From: Candidatus Mesolinea sp.
GTDB lineage: Bacteria > Chloroflexota > Anaerolineae > Anaerolineales > Anaerolineaceae
Direction of reading: 5' to 3'
Length of the DNA: 12,757 nucleotides
NCBI GenBank assembly: GCA_003445715.1
Contig: DMCS01000110.1
Location: 1-12,757, forward strand
Shown here: piece by piece, positions 5,807 through 12,757 of the stretch
Position numbering within the stretch: position 1 is the first letter of the stretch
Layout of the letters: each line of letters starts with the position of its first letter
Notes under the pieces: generated by a model
Database searches by the model: none
The model's input: only the letters and a program-made list of their open reading frames with translations
Told to the model about the DNA's origin: nothing
Translations under genes and position numbers: made by a program

Positions 5807-6988
5807 ATGATAAATAAAACTGAAAAAATAATAGTGATCATCTTGATCGCAATGGTAGTCTTGGCATGTTCCCCATTTGGATTACAGAATCTAATCAAAA
5901 GCCAGGGAACAGCGACCCCCACACCAGAGCTCCCCATTCCGCAAACCCAAGCTACAGAACCCCCAACCACTGTGGTGATTGAACCAAATCTCGTGGAGTT
6001 AAATGGCACTTTAGAAGCGCTGTATGAAAAAGTGTCGCCTGGGGTAGTCTCAATCCAATTCAGCACCATGCGAGGCGAAGGCTTAGGCTCGGGTTTTGTG
6101 GTTGATAAACAAGGGCATATCGTGACCAATTACCACGTCGTGCAAGACGTAGATTCGCTTGAAGTTCACTTTGCCTCCGGCGAAAAAGCGTATGGCAAGG
6201 TCCTTGGAGTCGATCCGGATTCCGATTTGGCGGTACTTTTGGTGGAAGTACCAGAGGAAGAACTGGTACCCCTGACCTTAGGGGACTCTAATGCCGCCAA
6301 AGTCGGTCAGATGGTGGTCGCCATCGGCAACCCCTACGGTCTAAGCGGCACAATGACGCTGGGGGTGATCTCCGGGCGCGGCAGGGTTTTGGAATCTATG
6401 CGTACCACAGAAGCTGGAACAGCGTTTTCAGCCGGCGATCTGCTCCAGACAGATGCTTCGATTAACCCAGGCAACTCAGGCGGGCCCTTACTCAACCTGA
6501 ATGGTGAAGTAATCGGCGTTAACCGCGCTATTCAAACCAGCGGTCCAACACTTACCGGTGAAGCCGCCAACACCGGCATTGGGTTTGCGGTTTCTTCAAA
6601 CATCTTGCGCAAAGTGCTGCCTTCGCTGATTGAGAACGGTTACTATGATTATCCTTACTTAGGTCTTACTGCCCTCAACAGCCTTAGTTTAATGGTTATC
6701 GAAGCTTTGGGTTTGCCACAAGAAACCGGCGCTTATATCACCGACGTCGTCCCTGGCGGCCCCGCCGATCAAGCTGGGCTCCGCGGCGGCACGCACCGCA
6801 CGAATATTTCCGGGCTCTATTCCGGCGGTGACCTCATTATCGCGGTAGATGGCCAGCCCATCAAGGAGTTTAGCGACTTACTCAGCTATATGATTCTGAA
6901 CAAAGTCCCTGGGGATGTGATTACCTTCACCATCTTGCGTGACGGCGAACAATTGGAAATACCAGTCACTTTAGGAAGCCGGCCATAA
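5807..6988 (+). CDS. HtrA/DegP-type trypsin-like serine protease with PDZ domain, lipoprotein
   Basis: A 393-residue protease/chaperone of the S1C family that degrades misfolded envelope proteins. The ATG at 5807 is preferred over the in-frame GTG at 5789 because AAGG lies 8 nt upstream and because it yields a clean lipoprotein signal: Lys4 and Lys7, a hydrophobic stretch (8-19), and lipobox VLAC with Cys21. Residues 22-65 are a Pro/Thr-rich tether. The protease domain is about 66-275. Its triad is visible as His110 in TNYHVV, Asp140 in DSDLAVL and Ser224 in GNSGGP. A single PDZ domain spans about 283-390, with YLGL at its start and the GGPADQAGL element. All catalytic residues are present, so activity is expected. 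The family usually uses a membrane anchor helix or a cleaved signal, so lipid anchoring is a variation. It has its own promoter and a strong terminator, so it is probably monocistronic. Confidence 0.93.
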   Translation: MINKTEKIIVIILIAMVVLACSPFGLQNLIKSQGTATPTPELPIPQTQATEPPTTVVIEPNLVELNGTLEALYEKVSPGVVSIQFSTMRGEGLGSGFVVDKQGHIVTNYHVVQDVDSLEVHFASGEKAYGKVLGVDPDSDLAVLLVEVPEEELVPLTLGDSNAAKVGQMVVAIGNPYGLSGTMTLGVISGRGRVLESMRTTEAGTAFSAGDLLQTDASINPGNSGGPLLNLNGEVIGVNRAIQTSGPTLTGEAANTGIGFAVSSNILRKVLPSLIENGYYDYPYLGLTALNSLSLMVIEALGLPQETGAYITDVVPGGPADQAGLRGGTHRTNISGLYSGGDLIIAVDGQPIKEFSDLLSYMILNKVPGDVITFTILRDGEQLEIPVTLGSRP

Positions 6989-7007
6989 CCATAGATTGTT
7001 AAATAAT

Positions 7008-7049
7008 AAATTAAGCGGCTGCTCTTACAAAGCAGCCGCTTAATTTTTT
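7008..7049. terminator. Bidirectional intrinsic terminator between converging htrA-type gene and exporter operon
   Basis: A perfect 16-bp stem, AAATTAAGCGGCTGCT (7008-7023) with its complement (7031-7046), closes a 7-nt loop. Six Ts (7044-7049) follow on the plus strand. On the minus strand the tail reads TTTATTATTT, so the same hairpin probably terminates both the plus-strand protease gene and the minus-strand exporter operon ending at 7086. Confidence 0.92.
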
Positions 7050-7085
7050 CCTAGTGAGTATGTCTACCGCATTCTAACACGGACC

Positions 7086-8318
7086 TTATTCGTAACGCAG
7101 TGCTTCTACTGGCTGCAAATTCGCAGCGCGCTGGGCAGGATACCAGCCAAAAAACACACCGACAGCCGCGGAGAAGAGCGTCGCCAGCAAAATCGAATTA
7201 GCGCCGATGACTGGGGCAAGCGGTGCTCCCGAATTAGCCGCGATCAAACCAACCAATGATGAGAGCCCCCAGCCAAAAGCAATGCCGATGACGCCGCCAA
7301 TCAGGCTCAGCAAGGCTGATTCAGTCAAAAATTGCAGGAGGATATCTGACTTCCGTGCACCTAATGCCTTACGCAAGCCGATTTCTCGGGTCCTCTCGGT
7401 CACTGTCACAAGCATCATGTTCATAATGCCAATGCCGCCGACCAGGAGGGAGATCCCCCCAATACCACTCAAGAGTATCGTGAGCACCTGGGTAATGCTA
7501 TTGGCTATCGAGAGAAAATCCTCTTGATTGGTAATCGTAAAGTCATCAGGTTGTCGCGGCGTCAGACGGTGAGACGAACGCATTATCTCGCGTGTCTCTT
7601 GAATAGCTAAGGACATGCTTTGGCTGTCTTGTGCCTGCACAATGATATAGTCCACTTCTTCCGATCCAGCACTAGACTTGACTCTCATCTGCATGGAGGA
7701 AATCGGCATGTATATCATAAAGTCTGGCGAGCTGAATTGGTTGCCGCCTTTGGGCTTGGTCACACCAATCACGCGGAAAGGGTGCCCATTGATACGCAAG
7801 ACGGTTCCCACAATGCCAGAGGATTTGCCCGTCAGGCGTTCTGCTGCGCGCGGTCCAATAACAATAACCGAGGCTCTGGATGATTGCTGACTCTCTGTAA
7901 AAAAGGAGCCTTCTTGGATCTCCAAGTTAAGAATTTGCTGAATATCCGGTGTGGAGCCCGTCACATTGGTCGAAAGTGTGTCACTTCCATAGGTGATTGT
8001 TGTCGAGCTAAAGATTACGGGGGCTACACGCGCAATATGCGGCGCTCTCGCTCGGTTAGATAAGTTAGAGACATCGCTTAATGTCAGTTTCTGCGGATTA
8101 GTAATATCTTCCATCAGGTTACCAGGCATCACATAAAGAACATTGGTGCCAATGGATTCAATTTCACCAGCAATGGAGGCTTGAGCTCCCTGCCCAATAG
8201 CAAGTAAGGCAATCACGGCGCCCACGCCAATGATGATCCCTAAAATAGTCAAAAAAGAGCGCATACGGTTGGCAGCAATGCTGTTCAAAGCTTCTTTGAG
8301 GACAGGTAAGAAGTTCAT
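7086..8318 (-). CDS. ABC transporter permease, MacB/YknZ type (FtsX domain)
   Basis: A 410-residue membrane subunit of a MacB-class (type VII fold) ABC exporter. The first membrane helix is about 21-43 after the typical basic segment AANRMRSFLT. A large extracytoplasmic MacB periplasmic core domain spans about 45-275, and three helices follow near 277-303, 331-358 and 375-396. The conserved coupling region after helix 2, TERTREIGLRKALGA (307-321), contacts the ATPase. Unlike E. coli MacB, the ATPase is a separate protein, as in Bacillus YknY/YknZ. The start has GGAGGA (8322-8327) 3 nt upstream and overlaps the ATPase stop as ATGA (8315-8318), so translation is coupled. Substrates of this class include peptides, lipoproteins, toxins and macrolides; this one cannot be specified. 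Confidence 0.93.
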   Translation of the reverse strand: MNFLPVLKEALNSIAANRMRSFLTILGIIIGVGAVIALLAIGQGAQASIAGEIESIGTNVLYVMPGNLMEDITNPQKLTLSDVSNLSNRARAPHIARVAPVIFSSTTITYGSDTLSTNVTGSTPDIQQILNLEIQEGSFFTESQQSSRASVIVIGPRAAERLTGKSSGIVGTVLRINGHPFRVIGVTKPKGGNQFSSPDFMIYMPISSMQMRVKSSAGSEEVDYIIVQAQDSQSMSLAIQETREIMRSSHRLTPRQPDDFTITNQEDFLSIANSITQVLTILLSGIGGISLLVGGIGIMNMMLVTVTERTREIGLRKALGARKSDILLQFLTESALLSLIGGVIGIAFGWGLSSLVGLIAANSGAPLAPVIGANSILLATLFSAAVGVFFGWYPAQRAANLQPVEALRYE

Positions 8319-9019
8319 GCTTCCTCCAAATGGTCAACAATGAGGCCATCCCAGAGATGGACAATGCGTTGGGTTTGCGAGGCTATATTTGAGTCGTGAG
8401 TAACAATCACCACAGTTGTGCCGATGCGTTTATTGAGCTCGATGAGCAAGTCCATAATTTCCTGCCCGGATTTGGAATCCAGGTTGCCTGTCGGCTCATC
8501 CGCTAAAATGATCGCCGGCTCATTGACAATAGCTCGGGCAATGGCAACGCGTTGCTGTTGACCGCCAGAAAGCTCGTTGGGTTTGTGCAACATGCGATCT
8601 GCAAGCCCAACCCGTTCGAGTGCATTGCTGCTGCGTTCGCGCATTCGAGATGGATCCCGGCTGTAACGCAAAGGAAGCTCCACGTTTTCCAGCGCCGTCG
8701 CACGCGGGAGTAGGTTGTACTTCTGGAATACAAAACCAATTTTCTCGTTGCGCACCAAAGCTAATTCATCGTCAACTAACTCTGAAACCAGCTGCCCCTC
8801 TAAGCGGTATTCCCCTGCTGTGGGAGAATCTAAGCAGCCCACCATATTCATCAGAGTAGACTTCCCTGAGCCGCTTGGCCCCATGATGGCGACAATCTCG
8901 CCCGGGTAAACTTCTAAGTCAACGCCGCGCAAAGCCGGTACTTCGATTTCACCAATGTAGTAACTTTTATAGAGGTCGCGAATATATATTACCGGTTGTT
9001 CTGTATTATGCTTTTCCAT
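8315..9019 (-). CDS. ABC transporter ATPase subunit, MacB/LolD/YknY type
   Basis: A 234-residue cytoplasmic nucleotide-binding subunit that powers the exporter. All ABC motifs are intact: Walker A GPSGSGKST (47-55), Q-loop Gln99 in VFQKYNLLP, signature LSGGQ (150-154), Walker B IILADE (170-175) with Glu175 as catalytic base, and switch His208. Tyr20/Tyr21 can serve as the A-loop aromatic. Length and the SKSGQEIMDLL stretch after Walker B are typical of the LolD/MacB subfamily. The ATG at 9019 lies 8 nt after the adaptor stop, and its Shine-Dalgarno (GGGAGA, 9031-9036) lies inside the adaptor gene. That fixes the gene as the second cistron of the operon. Confidence 0.96.
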   Translation of the reverse strand: MEKHNTEQPVIYIRDLYKSYYIGEIEVPALRGVDLEVYPGEIVAIMGPSGSGKSTLMNMVGCLDSPTAGEYRLEGQLVSELVDDELALVRNEKIGFVFQKYNLLPRATALENVELPLRYSRDPSRMRERSSNALERVGLADRMLHKPNELSGGQQQRVAIARAIVNEPAIILADEPTGNLDSKSGQEIMDLLIELNKRIGTTVVIVTHDSNIASQTQRIVHLWDGLIVDHLEEA

Positions 9020-9027
9020 ATGGTCGT

Positions 9028-10404
9028 TTATCTCCCGAATGGATTTTGAATCATAGAGAGCAAGCCGCTGGGCGGATTTAGGATAATTAACTCCCCTTCT
9101 TCAATATCTGCTTGCGTGATTTCGAATTTTTCGTTGGAGTAGCTGCCCACATTAACCTCGACCGGCACAGGGAGATTATCGCGCAGCACGTAAACGACAT
9201 CCTTGCCCTGATACGTCGTCAATGCCTGGCTAGGAACCGTGAAAACGTTTTGGCGCTCTTCCGTCAGGATCGTAACACCAGCTGTCATGCCGGGTTTGAT
9301 TTGATCTTGACCATTGTCCAGAGCAATGGTAACCCGGTAACTCACAACGCCAGTGCGCGCATCACCCACATGATCTATTTCTACAACTTTACCGGTGAAA
9401 GTCTGCTCAAAAAATGCATCAAAAACCAGTTCTGCGACCTGTTCCAATTGAATGTGGGGAATATCCACTTCCGAAATAGGCACATCCACATAAAGCTGGC
9501 TCAGGTCCGCCAATTGAGCAGCCTGCATGCCCGCAGAGACCACATCCCCTGGTTTGGTGTAGAGAGCAGTTAACGTGCCATCAAAAGGTGCTTTTAGTTC
9601 AATGGAAGCTAAACGCTTGTTAATCGCCTCCAACTGCAGCTCAAGGCGTTCTTTCTCATCCGGATCCGGACCATTCTCGATTTTTTCCAGCTTTGCTTGG
9701 GTATCCTTGATGTTCTGGTTTTGCACGGCGATTTGGGCATTAAGTTCTTCAATTTGCTGGTCAATCACCTCTGGATCACAAAAATCCAGCTCAGCCTTCG
9801 TGGAACGCACTTTGGCTAAGTTTTGCTCTGTCGGGTTATTTTGATACGTCTCTACAGCATCTTCATAATTGGTGCGTAAGTTGTTCAACCGCCAGACGGT
9901 GCATTCGCGTTCTTCCAAGATTTCCAGCTCATGCAGGAGCGAAGAAAGCGAAGTCTGTGCCTGGGCAATGTTGGCTTGCAGCTGCGTACGCTGCAGGGCT
10001 GTGTTGCTCTCTAAGTCCTCCAGAGCTATTTCGATAGAAATTTTATCGGCACGCGCTTGAATGATATCGATGGGCAAGTCGTTTTCATCTAATTTTAGGA
10101 TGACTTGATCGTTATGCACCGCATCGCCTACAGTTAACTCAGATTGTTCTACTGTGCCACTGGTCTGCCAAATCAGCACAGCTTGATGTTCGGGGCGCAC
10201 TGTTCCGGTCCCGTTCACGCTGCTAATAAAAGTCTCGCGGCGATAAGGCACCGTCTCAAGTTGCGCAACGGTCTGCAGCCCTTGTTGATATTGTTGATAT
10301 TGAATTAAGAAATAGACGCCTGCTGCAACAACGAGAACTAAAACTATAGTCAATACAGGCCTTCTGCCGCCTCGGCGTTTTTTTGTTTTTTCTTCATTAG
10401 CCAT
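9028..10404 (-). CDS. Membrane fusion/adaptor protein, HlyD/MacA/YknX type
   Basis: A 458-residue adaptor that joins the ABC permease to the extracytoplasmic part of an export path. The ATG at 10404 has a near-perfect GGAGGAA (10408-10414) 3 nt upstream; an upstream in-frame TTG overlaps that site and is rejected. Order of parts: basic tail (residues 5-15), one membrane helix (about 16-34), first half of the barrel/lipoyl unit (about 50-110), a long helical hairpin (about 115-262), the second lipoyl half around APFDGTL, a beta-barrel (about 300-380) and a membrane-proximal domain with VPSQAL. The hairpin carries Cys168 and Cys209, placed almost symmetrically around its turn (about 187-195), so a stabilising disulfide is possible. 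No TolC-like outer-membrane gene is nearby, so the machine may work without one. Substrate unknown. Confidence 0.92.
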   Translation of the reverse strand: MANEEKTKKRRGGRRPVLTIVLVLVVAAGVYFLIQYQQYQQGLQTVAQLETVPYRRETFISSVNGTGTVRPEHQAVLIWQTSGTVEQSELTVGDAVHNDQVILKLDENDLPIDIIQARADKISIEIALEDLESNTALQRTQLQANIAQAQTSLSSLLHELEILEERECTVWRLNNLRTNYEDAVETYQNNPTEQNLAKVRSTKAELDFCDPEVIDQQIEELNAQIAVQNQNIKDTQAKLEKIENGPDPDEKERLELQLEAINKRLASIELKAPFDGTLTALYTKPGDVVSAGMQAAQLADLSQLYVDVPISEVDIPHIQLEQVAELVFDAFFEQTFTGKVVEIDHVGDARTGVVSYRVTIALDNGQDQIKPGMTAGVTILTEERQNVFTVPSQALTTYQGKDVVYVLRDNLPVPVEVNVGSYSNEKFEITQADIEEGELIILNPPSGLLSMIQNPFGR

Positions 10405-10419
10405 ATATTCCTCCAAAAC

Positions 10420-10437
10420 AATTAAGATGACTTAATT
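10420..10437. promoter_or_regulatory. Inverted repeat upstream of the exporter operon, candidate operator
   Basis: AATTAAG-ATGA-CTTAATT is a perfect 7-bp inverted repeat with a 4-bp centre, located 16-33 bp before the adaptor start codon and just upstream of its Shine-Dalgarno. An AT-rich 18-bp palindrome in this place would suit a MarR- or TetR-type repressor of an exporter. As RNA the hairpin would be weak. No promoter with good -35 and -10 boxes can be assigned in 10438-10523. Confidence 0.35.
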
Positions 10438-10523
10438 TATCATTGAACTATCGGATTTTTATTAATAAGCGTTATACAACAGCAGGTGATCTACCCAGAT
10501 TAGTACTTAAATGACCCGCTATG

Positions 10524-11063
10524 TTATTTGATAAGCGCAGAAACAGCTCTGAACGCTGGGTGTTGAGCATCACGCATCAAGGCAAAAAGCGCCATTTCTA
10601 CACTGGTCAGGTGCACACCGCTAACTGAAAGCTCTGCCAAGGCTGTGCTCTTATCGCTCTGCCGGCGTGAAGAAACCGCATCAGCAACAACATAAACCTC
10701 ATACCCATCTGCAAGCAGATCCATAGCGCTTTGGTAAAGGCAAATATGCGCCTCAAAGCCGCAAAGCAGCATTTGCTTGCGCCCCATACTGAGCACTGCT
10801 TGCTTAAACCCCGGGTCACGCCAAATGCTAAAACTCATACGCGGCAGATCTGCCTGCTCTGGCAGCAAGCTTGCAATTTCTGGGATAGTGTGCCCAATTT
10901 TTTCGGGGGCTTGCGCTGTGAGCAGAGCTGGAACCCCAAGCAGCTTTGCCCCCTGCACAAGGATGCAAATGCGCTTAATGGCTGTTTCACTCTCAGCCAC
11001 CACCCTGGCTAAGCGTCCTTGGGCATCAATGACAATTAAAATAGTATTTTCAATTGTTAACAT
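10524..11063 (-). CDS. Isochorismatase-like cysteine hydrolase (ISOC1/2, YcaC-like group)
   Basis: A 179-residue cytoplasmic hydrolase of the isochorismatase/nicotinamidase superfamily. Asp13 in LIVIDAQ and Cys108 in EAHICLYQ fit the catalytic acid and nucleophile positions. The C-terminal half, GYEVYVVADAVSSR (120-133) and the DAQHPAF ending (165-171), resembles the ISOC1/ISOC2 branch and its bacterial relatives, whose natural substrates are mostly unknown. The catalytic lysine of the family normally lies in a K-x-x-F-S element. Here that element reads RMSFS, with Arg75 in the lysine position, so activity may be altered. The start ATG at 11063 has GAAAGGGA about 13 nt upstream, a rather long spacing. 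The gene is 119 bp from the exporter operon on the same strand, with no terminator seen between, so partial co-transcription is possible. It is divergent from the membrane protein gene at 11189. Confidence 0.88.
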   Translation of the reverse strand: MLTIENTILIVIDAQGRLARVVAESETAIKRICILVQGAKLLGVPALLTAQAPEKIGHTIPEIASLLPEQADLPRMSFSIWRDPGFKQAVLSMGRKQMLLCGFEAHICLYQSAMDLLADGYEVYVVADAVSSRRQSDKSTALAELSVSGVHLTSVEMALFALMRDAQHPAFRAVSALIK

Positions 11064-11092
11064 ACATTTTTCTGCGTCCCTTTCAATCCTTC

Positions 11093-11116
11093 ATTATAAG
11101 AATCAATCCCATTATA
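11093..11116 (-). promoter_or_regulatory. Candidate -10 boxes for the hydrolase gene
   Basis: Two perfect TATAAT hexamers occur on the minus strand, at 11093-11098 and 11111-11116, inside direct repeats of CATTATAA (11092-11099 and 11110-11117). Starts near 11086 or 11104 would give short leaders for the hydrolase. Neither has a good -35, so this is tentative. The repeats might instead be a regulator site. Confidence 0.3.
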
Positions 11117-11162
11117 ATTCCTGCCAAACAAAGGAATAAGTAGATTATCTATCCTATAGGTA

Positions 11163-11168
11163 TATAAT
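11163..11168 (+). promoter_or_regulatory. Candidate -10 box for the DUF624-like gene
   Basis: TATAAT on the plus strand, 20 bp before the ATG at 11189. Transcription from about 11175 would begin at the GAGGTGG Shine-Dalgarno itself, leaving a minimal leader. No -35 consensus is visible at 16-18 bp. Confidence 0.3.
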
Positions 11169-11188
11169 CAGACCGAGGTGGCAAAACA

Positions 11189-11800
11189 ATGACAGATATC
11201 CGCAGAGGGCTGCAGGTCATTGGCAAAGCATTCAGCTTATGGTGGCAGGATTGGAGCAACCAAGAACTGGTCAGTTTGGCTTTCATTCTGCTCAGCCTGA
11301 CGGTGCTGGGTTTTGCGCCGGCGCTTTTCGGCGTCTTTCACCAAACATTAGATCTGACGCGCGGCATTCGCACTGGCATCGCCGGCTGGTGGGAAGGCGT
11401 TAAGCGACACCTCAAAAACAGCTTGTTATGGGGGTTGCTCAATTTAGCTGCCTTGGCGATTTTCGTCATTGCACTGTGGTTTTATGCCAACAGTAGCTTC
11501 GCTTTAGCGTCCTATTTGGTTATCCTAATCTCAGTTATCGCACTCTGCTGGTTTATATGGCAATTTATCTCTTTAGCTTGCTATTTCCTCCAAGCCGAGC
11601 GTAGCTTAAAGCTGGCTTGGAAAAATGGCTTTGCTGTGCTGTTTACAGAGCCGCTGCTTGTGCTCTTGCCTGGCTTATTGGCTGTTAGCCTTGCACTGCT
11701 TTCGGTACGCTTTTTCATCCCTTTGATGATCGGCTCGCCAGCATTAATCGCCATCCTTGGTCTGCAATGTGTGCAAGCCACCTTACCACCCGAAGCTTAA
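11189..11800 (+). CDS. DUF624/YesL-like integral membrane protein, function unknown
   Basis: A 203-residue membrane protein with about five hydrophobic segments, near 28-50, 77-98, 103-133, 155-174 and 175-195. The layout is a short amphipathic start with two Trp residues (LWWQDW), then a helix ending in LGFAPALFGVF, a charged loop, and paired helices closed by a short tail. This resembles the DUF624 family, which includes Bacillus YesL, often found near sugar ABC transporters or glycosidases. No such genes are adjacent here, so a carbohydrate role is not supported by context. The start is set by GAGGTGG (11175-11181) 7 nt upstream. It is divergent from the hydrolase gene with 125 bp between. 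Family assignment rests on general pattern and the FAPA element only; the membrane location is secure. Confidence 0.7.
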   Translation: MTDIRRGLQVIGKAFSLWWQDWSNQELVSLAFILLSLTVLGFAPALFGVFHQTLDLTRGIRTGIAGWWEGVKRHLKNSLLWGLLNLAALAIFVIALWFYANSSFALASYLVILISVIALCWFIWQFISLACYFLQAERSLKLAWKNGFAVLFTEPLLVLLPGLLAVSLALLSVRFFIPLMIGSPALIAILGLQCVQATLPPEA

Positions 11801-11830
11801 TCCCGCGGTAGGCTTTCGTTCTCGGTTTTT

Positions 11831-12757
11831 TTACTTATAAGCCGCAAACATTATCCAATCGTCACCACTCTTAATGGCATAATGTGGCATCCAAGCCAGC
11901 CCAAATAGCTCTACGACGATATCCTTCTTAAGGGGCGGTACACTCACCTCGCGGATGGTTCCGACCGACTGAGAGCTTTGGGTTTGGAGAGCATCAATTT
12001 CAGCCTGCATCTGCTTATCTAAGTCGGCTAATTCCGCTTCATACTTCTTAATCATTTCCTCTGATTCTTTTACACCAGCTTTTGCCGTAGAAGTTAGGCG
12101 GCGCTTAGTCATCGATGTGCTCAGGCTGCTCTTCCTGCCCTTAAACAGTTTGGTAACAGTTTCAATCCCTTTAACTGCCTCTTCGGAGCGGCGCTGCTTC
12201 AATACATCTTTGTCTCGCTCTAACTCCAGTTCTTCGCGCATCTTTTTATCTTCGATAGTCTTTTTTAGTTTGGCATACTTCTGCTTTATCTTCTCGACAG
12301 CTTCTGCGCTGCTTCCCTGGCTGGCTTGTTTACAACGTTCTTCGAAGGCTTCGCGGCTCTCGCCTGGCTCGGAGACAAGCTTTAGGGCATCGTTTTTGAA
12401 AAGTGTGATTGCCTGGTTACGGTAAATCCATTCGATGAAATCTTTTTTTAGCGTGCTGATGTTAATTTCATCATCAAAAGGATAGCCCAATTCATCAAAG
12501 GTCGCCTCGGGCAGTGGACGGCTCTCAAGTTCGGCTCGGTCAATAGGCTCCACACGATAATCCTCCCAGCGTACCAATCCGCGATTCTCCAGCTTGGGCA
12601 GGCACACGCTTATCTTGACCTGGGTGTCCAAGTTATAAGTGCGGTTGGCAAAGTACACACTCGCTTGGCCAAGGAGCGCCGGCTGGTAGTGCACGAGGGC
12701 TTGAGAGGCTGCTCCCGAAAGGCTGATGCCTTGGGTTTTCAGTGCCTCAGAAAGCGT
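11831..12757 (-). CDS. C-terminal part of a large coiled-coil protein, possibly HerA/DUF87-type ATPase tail (5' end outside window)
   Basis: The frame is open from the right edge to a TAA at 11831, giving 308 visible residues. A GTG at 12694 could be read as a start, but 21 more in-frame codons continue to the edge and no Shine-Dalgarno precedes it, so the gene is taken as partial. Visible order: a beta-rich region with a WEDYRVEP element (about 22-95), a helical segment FIEWIYRN, a highly charged coiled coil (about 150-205), a basic Ser/Thr-rich linker with KGRKSS (206-228), a second coiled coil (229-262), and a short hydrophobic end with GLAWMPHY. Such a tail resembles the C-terminus of HerA-like DUF87 ATPases of Chloroflexota and Cyanobacteria as I remember them. 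No Walker motif is in the window, so this is tentative. It converges with the DUF624-like gene, 30 bp apart. Confidence 0.75.
   Translation of the reverse strand, partial: TLSEALKTQGISLSGAASQALVHYQPALLGQASVYFANRTYNLDTQVKISVCLPKLENRGLVRWEDYRVEPIDRAELESRPLPEATFDELGYPFDDEINISTLKKDFIEWIYRNQAITLFKNDALKLVSEPGESREAFEERCKQASQGSSAEAVEKIKQKYAKLKKTIEDKKMREELELERDKDVLKQRRSEEAVKGIETVTKLFKGRKSSLSTSMTKRRLTSTAKAGVKESEEMIKKYEAELADLDKQMQAEIDALQTQSSQSVGTIREVSVPPLKKDIVVELFGLAWMPHYAIKSGDDWIMFAAYK

Noticed and set aside
5683..6129. Minus-strand open frame of 148 codons
   Set aside because: It overlaps the HtrA promoter, signal peptide and protease start on the other strand. It has no ribosome site and no family resemblance.
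9112..9573. Plus-strand open frame of 153 codons
   Set aside because: It is antisense to the adaptor gene, which has full domain support.
10731..11139. Two overlapping plus-strand frames of 93 and 120 codons
   Set aside because: They are antisense to the isochorismatase-like gene and continue into its promoter region. No independent support.
11826..11832. Run of seven Ts as a terminator for the DUF624-like gene
   Set aside because: The only preceding pairing is CGAAGC with GCTTTCG across a 15-nt loop and one bulge, too weak to call a terminator.
1..12757. CRISPR array, toxin-antitoxin, phage or secondary-metabolite cluster
   Set aside because: No regularly spaced repeats, no paired small toxin/antitoxin frames, no phage structural genes and no biosynthetic megaenzyme were seen.

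Overview
The window is about 12.8 kb of ordinary-looking bacterial chromosome with roughly balanced base composition. It encodes nine well supported protein genes, one tRNA gene and two genes cut by the window edges. Several traits together suggest a member of the Chloroflexota, probably Anaerolineae-like. These are lipoproteins with Pro/Thr-rich linkers, a long formyltetrahydrofolate synthetase, a YknXYZ/MacAB-type exporter without a visible TolC partner, and lipobox-anchored HtrA. This placement is inference from gene content and remembered family resemblance; no marker gene is present to prove it.

Layout. (1) 1-~176: the start of a minus-strand transposase, probably IS256/Mutator family, and the likely end of its element. 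(2) 238-1985, minus: an L-lactate permease family transporter followed by a 65-residue two-helix membrane protein that overlaps it by ATGA. (3) 1986-2069: a compact divergent control region containing a perfect 8-bp inverted repeat. It serves the permease, which looks leaderless, and a tRNA-Leu(UAA) gene. (4) 2070-5624, plus: tRNA-Leu, a 459-residue lipoprotein built of repeated beta-sandwich-like modules, and formate-tetrahydrofolate ligase, closed by a terminator. (5) 5738-6988, plus: an HtrA/DegP-type serine protease lipoprotein with its own sigma-70-like promoter. A strong hairpin with a 16-bp stem follows it and probably ends transcription from both sides. (6) 7086-10404, minus: a three-gene ABC exporter operon in the order adaptor, ATPase, permease, with overlapping or nearly touching genes. 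(7) 10524-11063, minus: an isochorismatase-like cysteine hydrolase, divergent from (8) 11189-11800, plus: a DUF624/YesL-like membrane protein. (9) 11831-12757, minus: the C-terminal part of a large coiled-coil protein, possibly the tail of a HerA/DUF87-type ATPase.

How they work together. The exporter genes form a single machine, and the permease pair probably forms another unit. The lipoprotein and fhs are 27 bp apart and probably share a transcript, but no functional link between them is evident. Fhs makes 10-formyltetrahydrofolate for one-carbon metabolism. HtrA acts in envelope protein quality control.

I did not find a convincing undescribed multi-gene system. The items most worth a second look are small: the coupled two-helix protein, the inverted repeat between the permease and tRNA-Leu, the animal-type Fhs, the repeat lipoprotein, and a symmetric cysteine pair in the exporter adaptor hairpin.
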